From contig JAKNDB010000092.1 of the NCBI GenBank assembly GCA_024305405.1, positions 1,147,501 through 1,211,500 on the forward strand: a stretch of DNA of 64,000 nucleotides. The letters are read 5' to 3'. The stretch's first letter is position 1. Every line of letters starts with the position of its first letter. The notes beneath the pieces were generated by a model. That model was not told the origin of the DNA and did not search any database. It was given only the letters and a program-made list of their open reading frames with translations. Positions 31,801 through 43,700 of this stretch are shown here, piece after piece. Origin of the DNA: Dirofilaria immitis. Lineage: Eukaryota; Nematoda; Chromadorea; Rhabditida; Onchocercidae. A program made the position numbers and the translations under genes.

Positions 31801-32040
31801 AAGGATTTCCCAGACGCAACTATATGGAAATCATATTATCGCAGACGAGCTCCAAACTTTCTTTGTCTTCAAAGGAAGAAATGAAGCAAATTCGACAAAA
31901 ATTGTGAATATATTGATCTATATTCTATGAATCGTATATTATCGCAGATATGAGAATTAAAAATTCAGCCGGAAATTGAAGTCGAAGTGCCGAAAGTCAG
32001 GGCCGATCTAGAAATTATAATATTCCTGCTTTAAAAGTTT
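28860..32040 (+). mobile_element. Decayed BEL/Pao-type LTR retrotransposon
   Basis: Short protein-like stretches in changing plus-strand frames follow the order of a Pao polyprotein. At about 28920 there is EEMEDLDLTSLDQQLS, a gag-like start. At 30016-30050, KEVLFLFKEI resembles the segment just before the Pao protease. At about 30082-30180, VALFDINSYLSLISKDFANQ resembles the aspartic protease, with the catalytic DSG/DTG replaced by DIN. At about 31495-31540, SGMMRKFWIAK resembles the zinc-binding start of the integrase. Stops and shifts separate all of them, and I found no long terminal repeats. Base composition is a little richer in G+C than the flanks. The element is inactive. The call rests on family knowledge and a handful of motifs, so the outer limits are rough. 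Confidence 0.6.
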
Positions 32041-33058
32041 GCAAACAATAATGCATTATTATAGTTTTGTTTATGTCTAATGCAAATATATTTTATTTAA
32101 AACCTAAATTATTATTATCATTAATTAAAAAAATACTTTTTATTTTTACAAAAAATATCATAATACAATCAATATGAGTAAATTAATAATTAATTAAAGT
32201 AAAGAATAATTGCAAAAAATGCTAAAAGTTAATTAGTTCAGTAAATGTTTTGATTATTACAAATTTATTCAATAGAATTTGCTATACATATATCGAATTT
32301 TAAATATTTTACTAGCATCATCCATATTTTCATCGAAAACGCTCATCTAAACGAAGCATAGCAGATAGATGATAGCGAAAGAAATGAAATTGAATTAAAA
32401 ATGCCGAATTATCCGAAAAATTTTTAATAAAATATTAAAATTGAACAATATCTTCATTGAATTAAAAAATTTCGTATCGATGAAATACATATTTATTATA
32501 TTATAGCTGTAATAGTTGAAGTTTCTAGTCTGTAAACTGATCTAAATCTAATGACTATCGATATTAATGAATTCCAATATTTCTGAATTTTAATAATTTT
32601 CATTTATCATTTTTGCAAACAGTTCAGTTATTTTAATTCAAATTTCCTAATGTTTCTAATGTTTTAATTAAATAAATTTTTATTAATAAATATATAAACC
32701 ATGGCAATAACACATTTTTGCAACGAATGATAAGTTTTTGTAGAATCTTTATTTTTTTAAATTTATGAATTCTTAATTCTTTTTCTATTTTCTTATTCCT
32801 TTAGCAAAAAAATAATTGAAATGATTGAAATGATAATTGATGGATAAAAAAGATCAAATGAAATAGCGGATATGATAAACCTTCATAATCCAATTCATCG
32901 ATGTCTGAAAACATCGCTTGTGCAACTTATGGTCCAAGATAGTTATGAAAATGTTCTTTCAATTGATTAAAATACTGACCAGACTTTTGATGCATTGTAT
33001 CGATTATTCAAATACTTTTCATAAAATGTAATTATATCACTGACATTCAGAAAGCTGT

Positions 33059-33280
33059 AGTGGCAGCAAAGTTATTAAGCATTGATCATTAGATTTTTTA
33101 GGTCATCGTTAATTCAACAAAGTCGATCTTTCTGCTGCACATCCGGAGAGTGTGAAACTTCAGATCGAGGAAGTAATTGGTAATAACACAAGTAAGGCAA
33201 TTTTAATATCGGCAAAACTGGATTTGCAGTAAGGGATGTCTTGAAAGTAATAGTGACGAAGCCTTCAGCACGACATGATA
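33059..33280 (+). pseudogene. lepA: Relic of a LepA/GUF1 (EF4) GTPase, bacterial-type
   Basis: The plus strand reads, across three frames, AAKLLSIDH, then [35 protein letters not shown] and, after a one-base shift, [15 protein letters not shown]. This is the G4/G5 end of the GTPase domain of elongation factor 4: NKVD is the guanine-specificity motif and SAK the G5 loop. Stops precede the NKVD motif and the frame shifts again at SAK. Only about 70 of some 600 residues are legible. The [12 protein letters not shown] segment resembles alphaproteobacterial LepA more than animal mitochondrial GUF1 as I know them, so a Wolbachia-derived nuclear fragment is the favoured reading. A decayed host guf-1 exon is the alternative. 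Confidence 0.65.
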
Positions 33281-33901
33281 ATAGTTTTGAAAAACATTTT
33301 AGAATATCATCATCATTATTCATTCAATGAATTGTTGATTGTCGGTTGTTGTGTATATTGCAGTTTTCATTGTATTTCATCAACTGATTCAGAGATGCTT
33401 TAAAATGGCAATTTTGCTTAATTGAAAAGGTGCCATTTATTAAATTTTATCATTTGCTTTAATTCCAAGTAACCACTGCATGACTTCAATTGTTTAGAAA
33501 TTTTTCACTTATAACATTCTAAAGTAGCCATTCATGCATGAATCATCATTTTTTCAAATTATCAATGAAAATGCAATGATAACGAATATAAAAAAAAGTA
33601 TTAAATATCAAATTTATAAATTGGAAAATGATGCAAGTGTTGATAGAAGTGGCATTTTTTTCTCTATTTATTAAGAGCATAGAAAGAAGTAATAGATAAA
33701 TGGTTGTTTTTGAATTTTTTCAAAAACAGAGTTCAACGATTTCTCATTGTTTTTATGTTGACGAATTTTGCTCACAAATTTTCCGGTTTGTAATCAAACA
33801 TTTCAACTTCACCCCTTTTTAGCATTTCAATAAAACATTCCACAAAATAAAACACTTCAATTCATTTCATTAACTATCTTTATATTATATTTAATAGAGA
33901 A

Positions 33902-36900
33902 ATGGCAATCTTCTGTTGGATTTCTTTGGTTTGTCTTATACTATAGTTTTATAATATTAATCAGATAAATGAGATAACAGATAATTAATTATTCATTTCT
34001 TCTTTTATTAAAGAAAAATAAAGTTTAATTAAATTCTTAAGAAAATTTTAAATATGCAATTACAGGCAAAACATTTTTTAAATATTGAGATATTAATTAA
34101 TATTAGAATAAATTATAATTGTTGGGAAGGAAACAAATTTTGATATATGTGAAAAATACACAAATCGATAAGGTTATATTTACGTTAAGGCTAATATTTT
34201 AATGATCTGATATCCGATTCTAATCAATAATTACTAATGCACTCATAATTCTTACAACTGAAAAGGTAAAAGTATTGATTTTTGATCTGCATAGTAATAT
34301 GATTCATTTTATATAATTTTACTTCTTCTTCTGGGATAAAATCTGATAAAACATATTGAAACTTATGTACCATAGCATTTCTTGACAGCTTAATTTTAAA
34401 ATTTTTTCTAGAAATCAAGAGTCAAGCAATCTCACATCATATAATTCGAAAAATCAAATTATATGATGTGAAATTTTTGGTTTTTAATTTCTTAAGGCAT
34501 TTTTAAACAAATATTCTTAGCAACACTATTTTACCTATTTCATCAAAAGCAAAAAGGCACTTAATTTAATTTAGTGTCTGAAACTTAGAAATTAAATAAT
34601 AATTAAAGTGATATCATAAAGTTGAATTTTCTTATTCTGCCTTTGTTTGTTTTGGTATTTTACAAAATTTTTGGAATTTTTTTATTTAATTTAAAATAAA
34701 TTGAAGTTTATGAAAATTTTATTATTTTCTAGTCTCTCACATTCTTCTTTTTGGTATCTGGCCATGAAATCCAGGATAGTAGCCAGTTTATCCAGGCAAT
34801 CTTATTGGATGATGTAGTGATCAATGGAAGACATCATCAAATTGAAGATATAGTGATAAGACAACATAATGGAGGGTACTAATATTCAATTACTATATTC
34901 GATTAGCATTATTTATAATTTTGAGAAAATCAAACTTTTTCCTTAAGTACAAGCTTTGAATTATTCAAAAAATTAAACAGCATTTTACTAATAAAACAAA
35001 CTTAAAATTAAAATTTTAATTTAATATGATATATTTCAGATTAAAATTTTCTGAATATGTAAACGTTGTTGAATGTCTTTTTTTTTCAACTTTACTATAT
35101 TAAAAAAGCATTATTTTAAATCCAGTTGTTATTTAAGAGATAATTAATATTTCTTGTAATTACAGCTTGTTCGTCCAACGAATATTAAAACTTACAGATT
35201 TTGGTCCATTTGCAGTTGCAAGTATGGTACTCGAAATGCCATCAGGTCAGGAAATTTCTCTGATTTAATTCGTAGGAGAATTATATAGAATTTAATTATT
35301 CTTCCTCCTATTTCAAATTTGTAATTATTTTTAGATAAATACAATATGAATTACATGAAACTTAATTGGTAAATCATAAGATTTCTTTTAATTATCGATC
35401 CGTTTTTCTTTTTTCTTAATTTCAGAAAAACAAAGTGGAACAGAATTAGATACTTCATTATTGTCATTGAATCACTCAAAAGTTTTGGTTCCATATATTC
35501 AAGCAATGATTGCCATGCCATTTGCCATTGGCGCAATAGAATTAGAAAAAATGGTAAAATATGGAATATCTTGGAAATCGGTCTTGGTACCGGGATTTTG
35601 AATAGCTTCCTGCATGGTGCTTTCAGCAGTGTTTGTTACTTTTTTGTAAATAATTAGTTCTAAAGTTTAAAACTATGCAGTTATTAAGTGGTAATGAACA
35701 CAATAATAGCCTTATCCATTAGAACTGAGCTTTTTGAAAAAGCAGGATCTATGCTTTAATGAATTAATGACTTTCCGACCTTCACCATTACCTCAATTAT
35801 TCAGTGATTTGAATATGTTTCTAGCAATTGAAATTCTTAAACGCTATAATTAAAAAAAACAAAAGATAAAGCAAAAAAAAAACAAGAAACCCGAAATTGA
35901 AACTTGCAACGGTGATTTTGACGGTGATTTTGAAAAACTAAATATTCTTATAGCAGAGTTATATTGCTTTCATGGTATATACCTGGATATTTATCTGCCA
36001 TAAGAATATTTACTTTCAGCTACTCTTTATAAATCATCTCTCACAGTTCCTACGCATAGTATCAATAAATTTATTTATCGATTAATTTATCAATGTGCAT
36101 ATTTTCTGCGTATTTTTTTCGTTTTTATTATTCGTAATATTGTTCTCAAGCAAATATCTTTCAAAAATTTTAAAACACTTCAAATTTCTAAAACATCAAT
36201 CCATAGTTTTAGCCAATTCTTTTAGGTAAATATCATAGCAATAGAACTGGAACAAAAAATGTATGAAATAGCTAAAAATATTTTGGTTTAATTGAAGATA
36301 AACATCAAAAAGTAATCGTTGAAGATGGATTGCAATATCTGCAAAAAACTGCAAGCAGAAGTGATTTTCATTTTTTATTATTCAATAATAATTAAGTAGG
36401 AAAAGATTCTAACATCACAATTATTTAATAACAATTAAATTTCATTTCGAACAAATCCTAATGTCACATAGCAATTGTTTGATAGAAGATTAAATTCAGT
36501 TTAATTCCGATTTTCATATATTTGAAAATCCCTAATTTTTTGTTCTGTTTGCTTTTCTAATTATTATAACGGCGAAATAGTAAAGTTGAAATTTAAAGGA
36601 CAATTTAAATTCAATGTGATTTTTATCGATGCCTGTTATGGTACAATTGTGGGTAAAGTGATATGTCCAGTTGAAGCTTTTGCGTTGAAAAAAATTTAAA
36701 AATTATCAAAATGCATTAACCGAAAATGGTTCGTTTTTTGCTGAATTTCTATTATTCATACAAACTAATTTTCGATCTTTGATTATTTCATTTTTGGAAA
36801 CTTGTAAAATTGTTCAATGGTTTCATGAAATTATTGATTTCATTGATCGTTCATTTCTTATTGCAGTTATATAATTTCATTTTAAGAGTGCCATCATTCT

Positions 36901-37669
36901 AAGAAATTTAAATGCAATAAGTTAATTGTATAATTCAGAAAACAGAGGTACAGGGATAGTTTGGAATCGAGAATCTAATAATTTTTGAAGGAATAGATCT
37001 TTCCTTGCATTATTATTACCTTCGAATAAAGTTTCATTAATACGAAACCTAAATTTCAAATTTAAACATTTACTTAAAATTCGATATTATACCTTGAAAA
37101 GGTTGTCAAATTTTGAAAAAGACCAATGAAGAGAATCCGATTAATTTCAGGTATTGTCGTTTTATCAATTTTGGCATTTGATAATGATGAAGTTAGAAAG
37201 GTAAATTAAAATTGAATTTTGAATATGCTATTATAGTGCGTTATGTATATTAACTAATCATATCAATTGTTTCAGATACAAAATAATTACATGAATGTAT
37301 TCGACAAATGTTTTCGGATAACTGATAGTGTAAATCTCGTTAATCATGTAGGTCATCTTGTAATATTTAATCAGAAATAATTACAGTTGTTTTCTTTAAA
37401 CAACATAGCAACAAAATCTGAAGTCAAATTTTTGCAATTGTGAATTTTTAAAGCATTTTTCCTTTATGATTTTGTTAAAATTGTAGTATTTTCTGATAAA
37501 ATCGGAAGGTTCACAAATTTGAATTAAACTTTAGATGAATTTTCAGGTCATTGCATGTGGTAAATATCGAAGAAATAAAACCTCATTTGTCAGGAAAATG
37601 AAAGAAATATATAAAAATTTGAATTTGATTCGGAACCAAATATTGAATGAATGGATTCTGTATCAGTGA
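33902..37669 (+). CDS. METTL13/spermidine-synthase-fold methyltransferase with signal peptide
   Basis: Nine exons: 33902-33928, 34733-34875, 35166-35245, 35426-35630, 36226-36360, about 36581-36728, 37151-37200, 37276-37347 and 37547-37669, about 327 codons. The ATG lies 4 bases after a TTTAATAG acceptor. Exons 1-2 join in phase to give MAIFCWISLSLTFFFLVSG, a typical signal peptide, so the product is probably secreted or membrane-anchored. Exon 4 contains SAM motif I (ILEIGLGTG) and exon 5 the acidic post-I residue and motif II (IIAIELEQKMYE, VIVEDGLQYL). Exon 6 has VIFIDACYG, and exons 7-9 finish with GIVVLSILAFD and a C-terminal Cys-Gly-Lys segment. This matches the C-terminal half of METTL13. 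To keep frame, one base must be added in A runs near 35550 and 36270 and one removed in the A7 run near 36690. Splice phases otherwise agree, so I favour assembly error, but a young pseudogene is possible. The start of exon 6 is uncertain (36581 or 36599). Confidence 0.68.
34432..34471. repeat. 15-bp perfect inverted repeat in intron 1
   Basis: The arms tcacatcatataatt (34432-34446) and its exact complement (34457-34471) enclose a 10-base loop. It lies in the first intron of the methyltransferase gene. It could be a tiny inverted-repeat element or an RNA hairpin in the pre-mRNA. Confidence 0.85.
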
Positions 37670-39809
37670 TACGTCATATGAAGTTATATAGTAAGGAATA
37701 TTATGATCATCATCCAAATGTCTGAAGATGGTTGTTATAATCAATTCGAAATAATAATATTCTTGTATACACTACGGTAAAGCTGATCGAAGTATTCAAG
37801 ATGTATCAAGAGATACTTGAGAAAATAATTAAAGCTAAAAATTATATAGAAAGCTCACTTCGCAAATTAAAACAAATTTTTAGAAAGTTTTTGGAATGAA
37901 CTTTGTTATTTTGTTAGATGCTAAATAAGTTTGAAATAATGTCAGGCTCTTATTAGCTCAAAATTGTATATTTTTTTTGATAATTTTACAAATTCATTAT
38001 CCCAGCCTTTATTTTACCATGGATACTTTGGAATAGTACTGTTGGTTTAATGAAACTTATGCAAATTTTAAGAATTTTTTGATATATGTTAAAATTTTTA
38101 GATATTTTTCGTAATTAAATAGATCAAGTATGATTTTTGAAGTTATAATTACTTTATGGATTTAAAATAATTTTTTATAATTCTATTGTCAAATATTTTA
38201 TATCGTTATTGAAGTCAACTTGAGTTAATTTGATTATTATTTCAGATACTAAATAATATGTGTTAAATGTTAGTAATCAAATATATATTTCATCTCATAT
38301 TTTTTTTTCAATGATATTTCCGCAGGTACTTTAATTCTTTACTTTTTTATTGCTCAAAAAACATTTTATACAATGCTATTAATTTTGTTTTGTCAATTAT
38401 TGATATTTTTACTTTCTATTTTTTGCTTTAGAAAAATATATTTCCTGCGTTTTTCTTTTACTGTTATTACTTAATTGAATAATGAATAAAATTTTCTTTC
38501 AATATCAAAAACAATGAATAGAACTTTTATAAAAACATAAATAATCATTTGTCAATGAATACGAATTTTCAAGAAAGGGAAAGTTAATTTCTATTTAAAT
38601 TAATATATTGTCGATTTTAATCGATGATAAGTGAGAATCTATTACAATTTAATTTTATCAGTTTTTCATATGATTTTGCTACCATTTCTTATCAATACAT
38701 TAATAAATCAAATCTTATTTGCCTCTTTTTTAATTTTGAAAATTTGCTCGAACTATCAAATATAATCGTAAATTTTTTTCGAAAAATTACTGTAATACAT
38801 TTGTTATTATATGAAATTTTTTTAATGTAAAAATCTTGTGAATTCTTCGAAATATATATCAAATAAATAAGAAAAATTAAGTTTTATAAATAATTTGACT
38901 ATACGTTTGCAATAAAAATATTATTAAGTTGTTGATTTCATATTAATAAAGAAAAAGATTTAACAAATATTTTACATTTTCAATATTTGATTCGATATAT
39001 TTTCTTATTCATTAATAAATTATTCAATAAAACTATCATCATTGCTCAATTTCCATTAATTAAATGCAATAATGTCAATGAAAAATGATAAATTGATAAT
39101 TGATCATTTATTAAAGATATTGATTTTATTGAATTTACTGAAAAAAGGAAATTATAGTAACAATATTACAAAAAAAAGATAATATTAAATATCTAATTTA
39201 TGTATATTATTATTGCATGGAACAAAAGGAATAATATTGCATAAATGAATGAATAATAAAAATATTGCATATATTTAATTATTCCTGTTCTCTTCAATCC
39301 CATCAGTACTTGAATAATCATAAATAAAATTATATTTAATTTGATTTCAAATTTCCTTTTTCAATTCTTTGCCAAGTAGGCAATCAGAAAAGTCAATATG
39401 AAATGTAATAAAAATTGGTTAAATTTTTCTATTATCTCAAAATATGATTTGTTAACAATAAATAGGTAATAAAAAATAGTTTGATAAATTTAATCAAAAT
39501 GTTATCATTAACATTCAGCCAATTTTCTTCCCTTTTTTGCATGCAATGATTATTCCTAATACCTTGCTTAATTGTTATTAATAATTATATTATTTTGCAA
39601 TGACAATAATTTCAATTTATTTCTGTCTATTATTTGTTTTACTGTATTCATAAATTTTTCTGTTATAAATCTATTTCTCTCAAGTCAAATAAGAAATGCT
39701 ATTGTTAGAGCGGTTGCCTATTGATTGTCTTTTAGACTAAGCTACATATCCGATTAATTTTGCATAATTTAGTCTTAAATGGATTATGAACTTCGACCTA
39801 ATTTCACCC
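37670..39809. other. Intergenic, no supportable gene
   Basis: 3' flank of the methyltransferase gene and very A+T-rich DNA up to the tRNA. Frames here are short and Ile/Phe/Asn-rich. I see no repeat of note. Confidence 0.6.
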
Positions 39810-39881
39810 TCCCATGTGGTCTAGTGGCTAGGATTCGTGGCTTTCACCCACGCGGCCCGGGTTCGATTCCCGGCATGGGAA
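39810..39881 (+). tRNA. tRNA-Glu (anticodon UUC)
   Basis: A full 72-nt cloverleaf. The acceptor stem TCCCATG pairs with CATGGGA, followed by discriminator A. The D arm contains GGTCTAGTGGCTAGG, the anticodon stem CGTGG/CCACG encloses CTTTCAC (anticodon TTC), and the T arm has CCCGG GTTCGATT CCCGG. The internal A box (TGGTCTAGTGG) and B box (GGTTCGATTCC) are intact. There is no intron, and a TTTT stop for RNA polymerase III follows about 12 bases downstream. It looks functional. Confidence 0.97.
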
Positions 39882-40792
39882 GTGACACGACCTTTTCACT
39901 ACTGTTTCCCACATAACAATTTAGTTCCTTGTCATCCCTAAATGGCAGATATCAGACATCCTAAAAATTTCCACCTGATATGTTTTAAATGTCTTCGAAC
40001 TTTTATTTAATTTATGCTATTCTCATGTATTACTGACAAAACTGTTCAAAATTAAAATTAATATGCTTGAGATAATTTCTCATTCCGTTTCATTTAGTTG
40101 CATCATCTATCGATTAATTAATAAAACAACCATTTTATAATATCTAAATTTATCTAACTGATTGGTGAAATAAAAGATATATGTTTATTGATCTGATGCA
40201 TTAGCGAATTCCTACACCGAGATTTATTCTTGCCCTGCGCATATTTCATATTTATCTCTGGCTTTTCCTATCTAAAATTTACCAACATTTCATCAATAGA
40301 ATTAACAATTACCAGCAAAATTTAAAATCTAAAGATTTTCTGTAAACAAAAACCATGACCATTTATGCAAAAATTTATCTGTATAAAAAATTTTCCCAAA
40401 GAACGAAAATCAGGTAGTAAGCAAACAGTGAGATTATAACTAGTTTTCTTATATTTCTTCCTTCTCACATTCTGCGAATTTTTTCGGATAGAAATTTTCA
40501 GTATTTTCGGGAAGTTTTCGAGAGCTTGGAACATATTAAACAATGAATTAACAATTAGTAAAACACAAATCAGCAATATCAATATCTGTTAAGCGGCATT
40601 AGAAGGCAGATGTCAGAACAAAACAGTTAAGCACAGAAATTCCAAATAAATCAGAAACATAATGTTATATAGATTATGGTTAAAGTCTTTCTACACAGGA
40701 GTCATGCAGAGAATCCGAATTTTGAGTAAGATCTGAACGAAAATAAGATAATCAGCGAGTCAAAGATCAATAGACACGATAGAATCCATTTT
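39882..40792. other. Intergenic between tRNA-Glu and the kinase gene
   Basis: No gene is firmly supported. A minus-strand frame at 40322-40582 (86 codons) begins with a hydrophobic stretch (MILLICVLLIVNSLF), like a signal peptide, followed by a basic, Lys/Arg-rich part and three Cys. It has no recognisable family and may only be the 3' UTR of the kinase gene. Composition is slightly less A+T-rich than average. Confidence 0.4.
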
Positions 40793-43700
40793 TCAAGTGT
40801 AATTTAATGATGCTTTCAATTTCTGCCGCTTCTGAAACAGTGTGAAAAGAAGGTCACGAGCTGCTGCTGGAACACAGGTGTAATTGATACCATCAAAGCG
40901 AAACCTTAAATTATTCATATGATTTCGAACTTCTGTTTGTATGACTGCAAGATATTTCATTTTCCAAAATTGAATAAGCAATATCTATCAAATGACAGCT
41001 ATTAATATGCTGCTAAAAAATATATTGAAATAAAATTGTGCTTCAGTTTTAAAAAGATTTTCATACTTATAAAATAACCTCTGTTCACGACCATTTTCTT
41101 TAAAAACAAAAACTTTTGGATCATTAGAGGATATTCGTAATTCAAGTGCAATTTTCGGATCATTTAAAATGATTCGTGTCGGAATTTGTACACCCTAAAC
41201 AAATATACGAATGTTAAATATTGTTTTCTTAGAAGGATTTATCATCCATATAAATTGTTTAACAAATCTTTTGGTATATATAACTTGCATCATAGAAATT
41301 GACTGATATATGATGAACTTACATTTTTATTAAACTGACCGCGCAAGACGTATTCATCGTCGGTAAGCATTCGAATTTGATGACAGGGCTAAATATTAAA
41401 TATTCATGTATACTTCAGAACATCGAATTCAAAAAAAAAAAGAAAGACTAAGCATTAGTAGAAATGGAAAAACATACTAACTGCAAATTTTCAGGTGATG
41501 AACAACTTGTTTTTCTAGTTTTCCGAGTGATTCCAATAGCATTATTCGAATTCTAAAACTTGATGAAGAAATAAGAAAGTAATTTTTTCGCCAGCCCCTG
41601 GGAAAAGTTAAAACTTTTAAAGCGTAATGAACTACGAAGAACTAAATAAGAAAGATCCTTTTATTTCTAAAAATAAATCTTTAAAAATGGTCATGTAAGC
41701 GAATGCATATAGTATGACTATCCAATGCTGTATATTATAAATATCTCAAAAAGTCATGAGAGAATACTATTACTATTGTTTATGAAATGCAAAAACAAAA
41801 TTAAATTTGTTTTTATAAACATTATGCAAATGAAGAAAATTTAAAAAAATGTACTAGAAAGCTACCAATGAAATATTGCGAGTGCGAAGTGGTGCGCGCG
41901 ACTGTCTCGGCACATAATCCATGGATTGACACTTTTGCCAGTTAATTGTTGAGCAGGAGCGCTGAATTTTTCTGAGATCATATGATTTGTTTGCTGCTCC
42001 AACAAATTTTTTTCTTTTATTGTTTCGGTCGTCTCATTCATAATAATTTGACTGAAATGATCTCTTAATCAAATCAAAATTTTACTTAAGGATTCAAAAA
42101 GAGAAATTAAAAAAATCAAACCTGCTATTTGAGAAGTGAAATGGAAATGGTCTCACAGCTTTAAATGACGCATTCTCCAAAAACGTCTCTATCAAAAGCG
42201 TATCCGTATGAGCACATTCAAACATGTATTTTTCTTCTGTTAAACCAAAGAATAAAATTAACTTATAAGATAAGCATAGATTTAATTTTCTAACTTAACA
42301 TTCTTTTCACAGTGATAAACTTTTGCTGCGTAAAAACATTTTCATTAAAATGCTTTAAAATGTAAGTTTGCAAATTACAATTTTTTTCAGATTATTATTT
42401 TTCATTAAACAATAGCAAACAGATATCGGAAAAAACAAACAGATCACAGTAACGTAAGAGGCAAAATTACGGTCATCGGATATGATCAGATGAGCTGAAA
42501 AGTTTCTTCTGAATAAGAGATCTTTCAATAATCATTCTTAAAATAGATTAGCATGCATAAATTTGATTTAGTAAAAAAAAACTTGCCATTCGATAAAGAT
42601 GCGGGTACCTTATTATTCGTTGTAACAACAATCGAATCTGCACTTTTTTCAAAATAGCTAAACGTCCTGAAAAAAACGAATTTCAAAAATTTGATCTTTT
42701 ATTTTGAATTTATTAAGAAAATCTCGAGTAAAAAAATTCTCATTTTGTCTGCCTAACGTCAAGTTCCATATGCTCCTAATGATTTTACTTATTCAGAAAT
42801 TGATGTTCTAATGACAATATTCAATTCATAATAATATCCTTAAAAATTTCTCCATTAAATAAAATTTGAAATTTTTTTCAGATAAACGTATAATTTTTAA
42901 AGTCACCTTCTTAAAATGTTGTTAGGATTGACCTAATAAAGACAACAACAGAAAATATTGATTTTCTAACATTAAAGTCACTATGAAAGATATCAGAGAA
43001 AAAAATGGATACAGTCTAATGGTATCGGCATTTTATTGCTTATTCAGAGATGCAAATATGAAATATAAAATAACATGAGAATACTGAGATAAGTTCATGT
43101 ATTTATTTTATATATCGTACATATAAAAATGTGAATAACATCGCAGTCATGTAGGGACCTGATCGATATACAAACCCAAAAGGGCAATTCTATTTGAAGA
43201 AAAAGATGTTTTGAAGATATACCATCTTGAAATTTGACTCGAAAATCTCCGTTTTCCATCAATCGAGCAGTACTATCAGATGATGGCTTGAAGATAATCT
43301 TAACAATCCGTGCTCTCATTGAACTGATCTCATCTAAAATCTTCTTGTACAATGCCAAAGCAATTTCATCCACTTTATCGATCGTGCGTTGTAGCTGTTT
43401 CAAACTGCAAATAAAACTTGAAAACCGGTAGAATGATAGAAGTTAATCACATTTATATTTATGCATGTGAATATACGAATTACAAAATAGTCAGAAAATC
43501 CGATAATTTTAGACGATTAACAATAATTATCATCCTACCTATAATAATTACGATGAATTATAGAATCATTCGGAAGAGATGGCATTTCTCTATTTGTAAC
43601 AGCATATTTATCTGGTTGATGGAAAACCGAAAAATCCTGTGCTCCATTCGTTGTTTTCTTCACAGTAGCAACCCATTTTACCATTTCATCATTTATAGCG

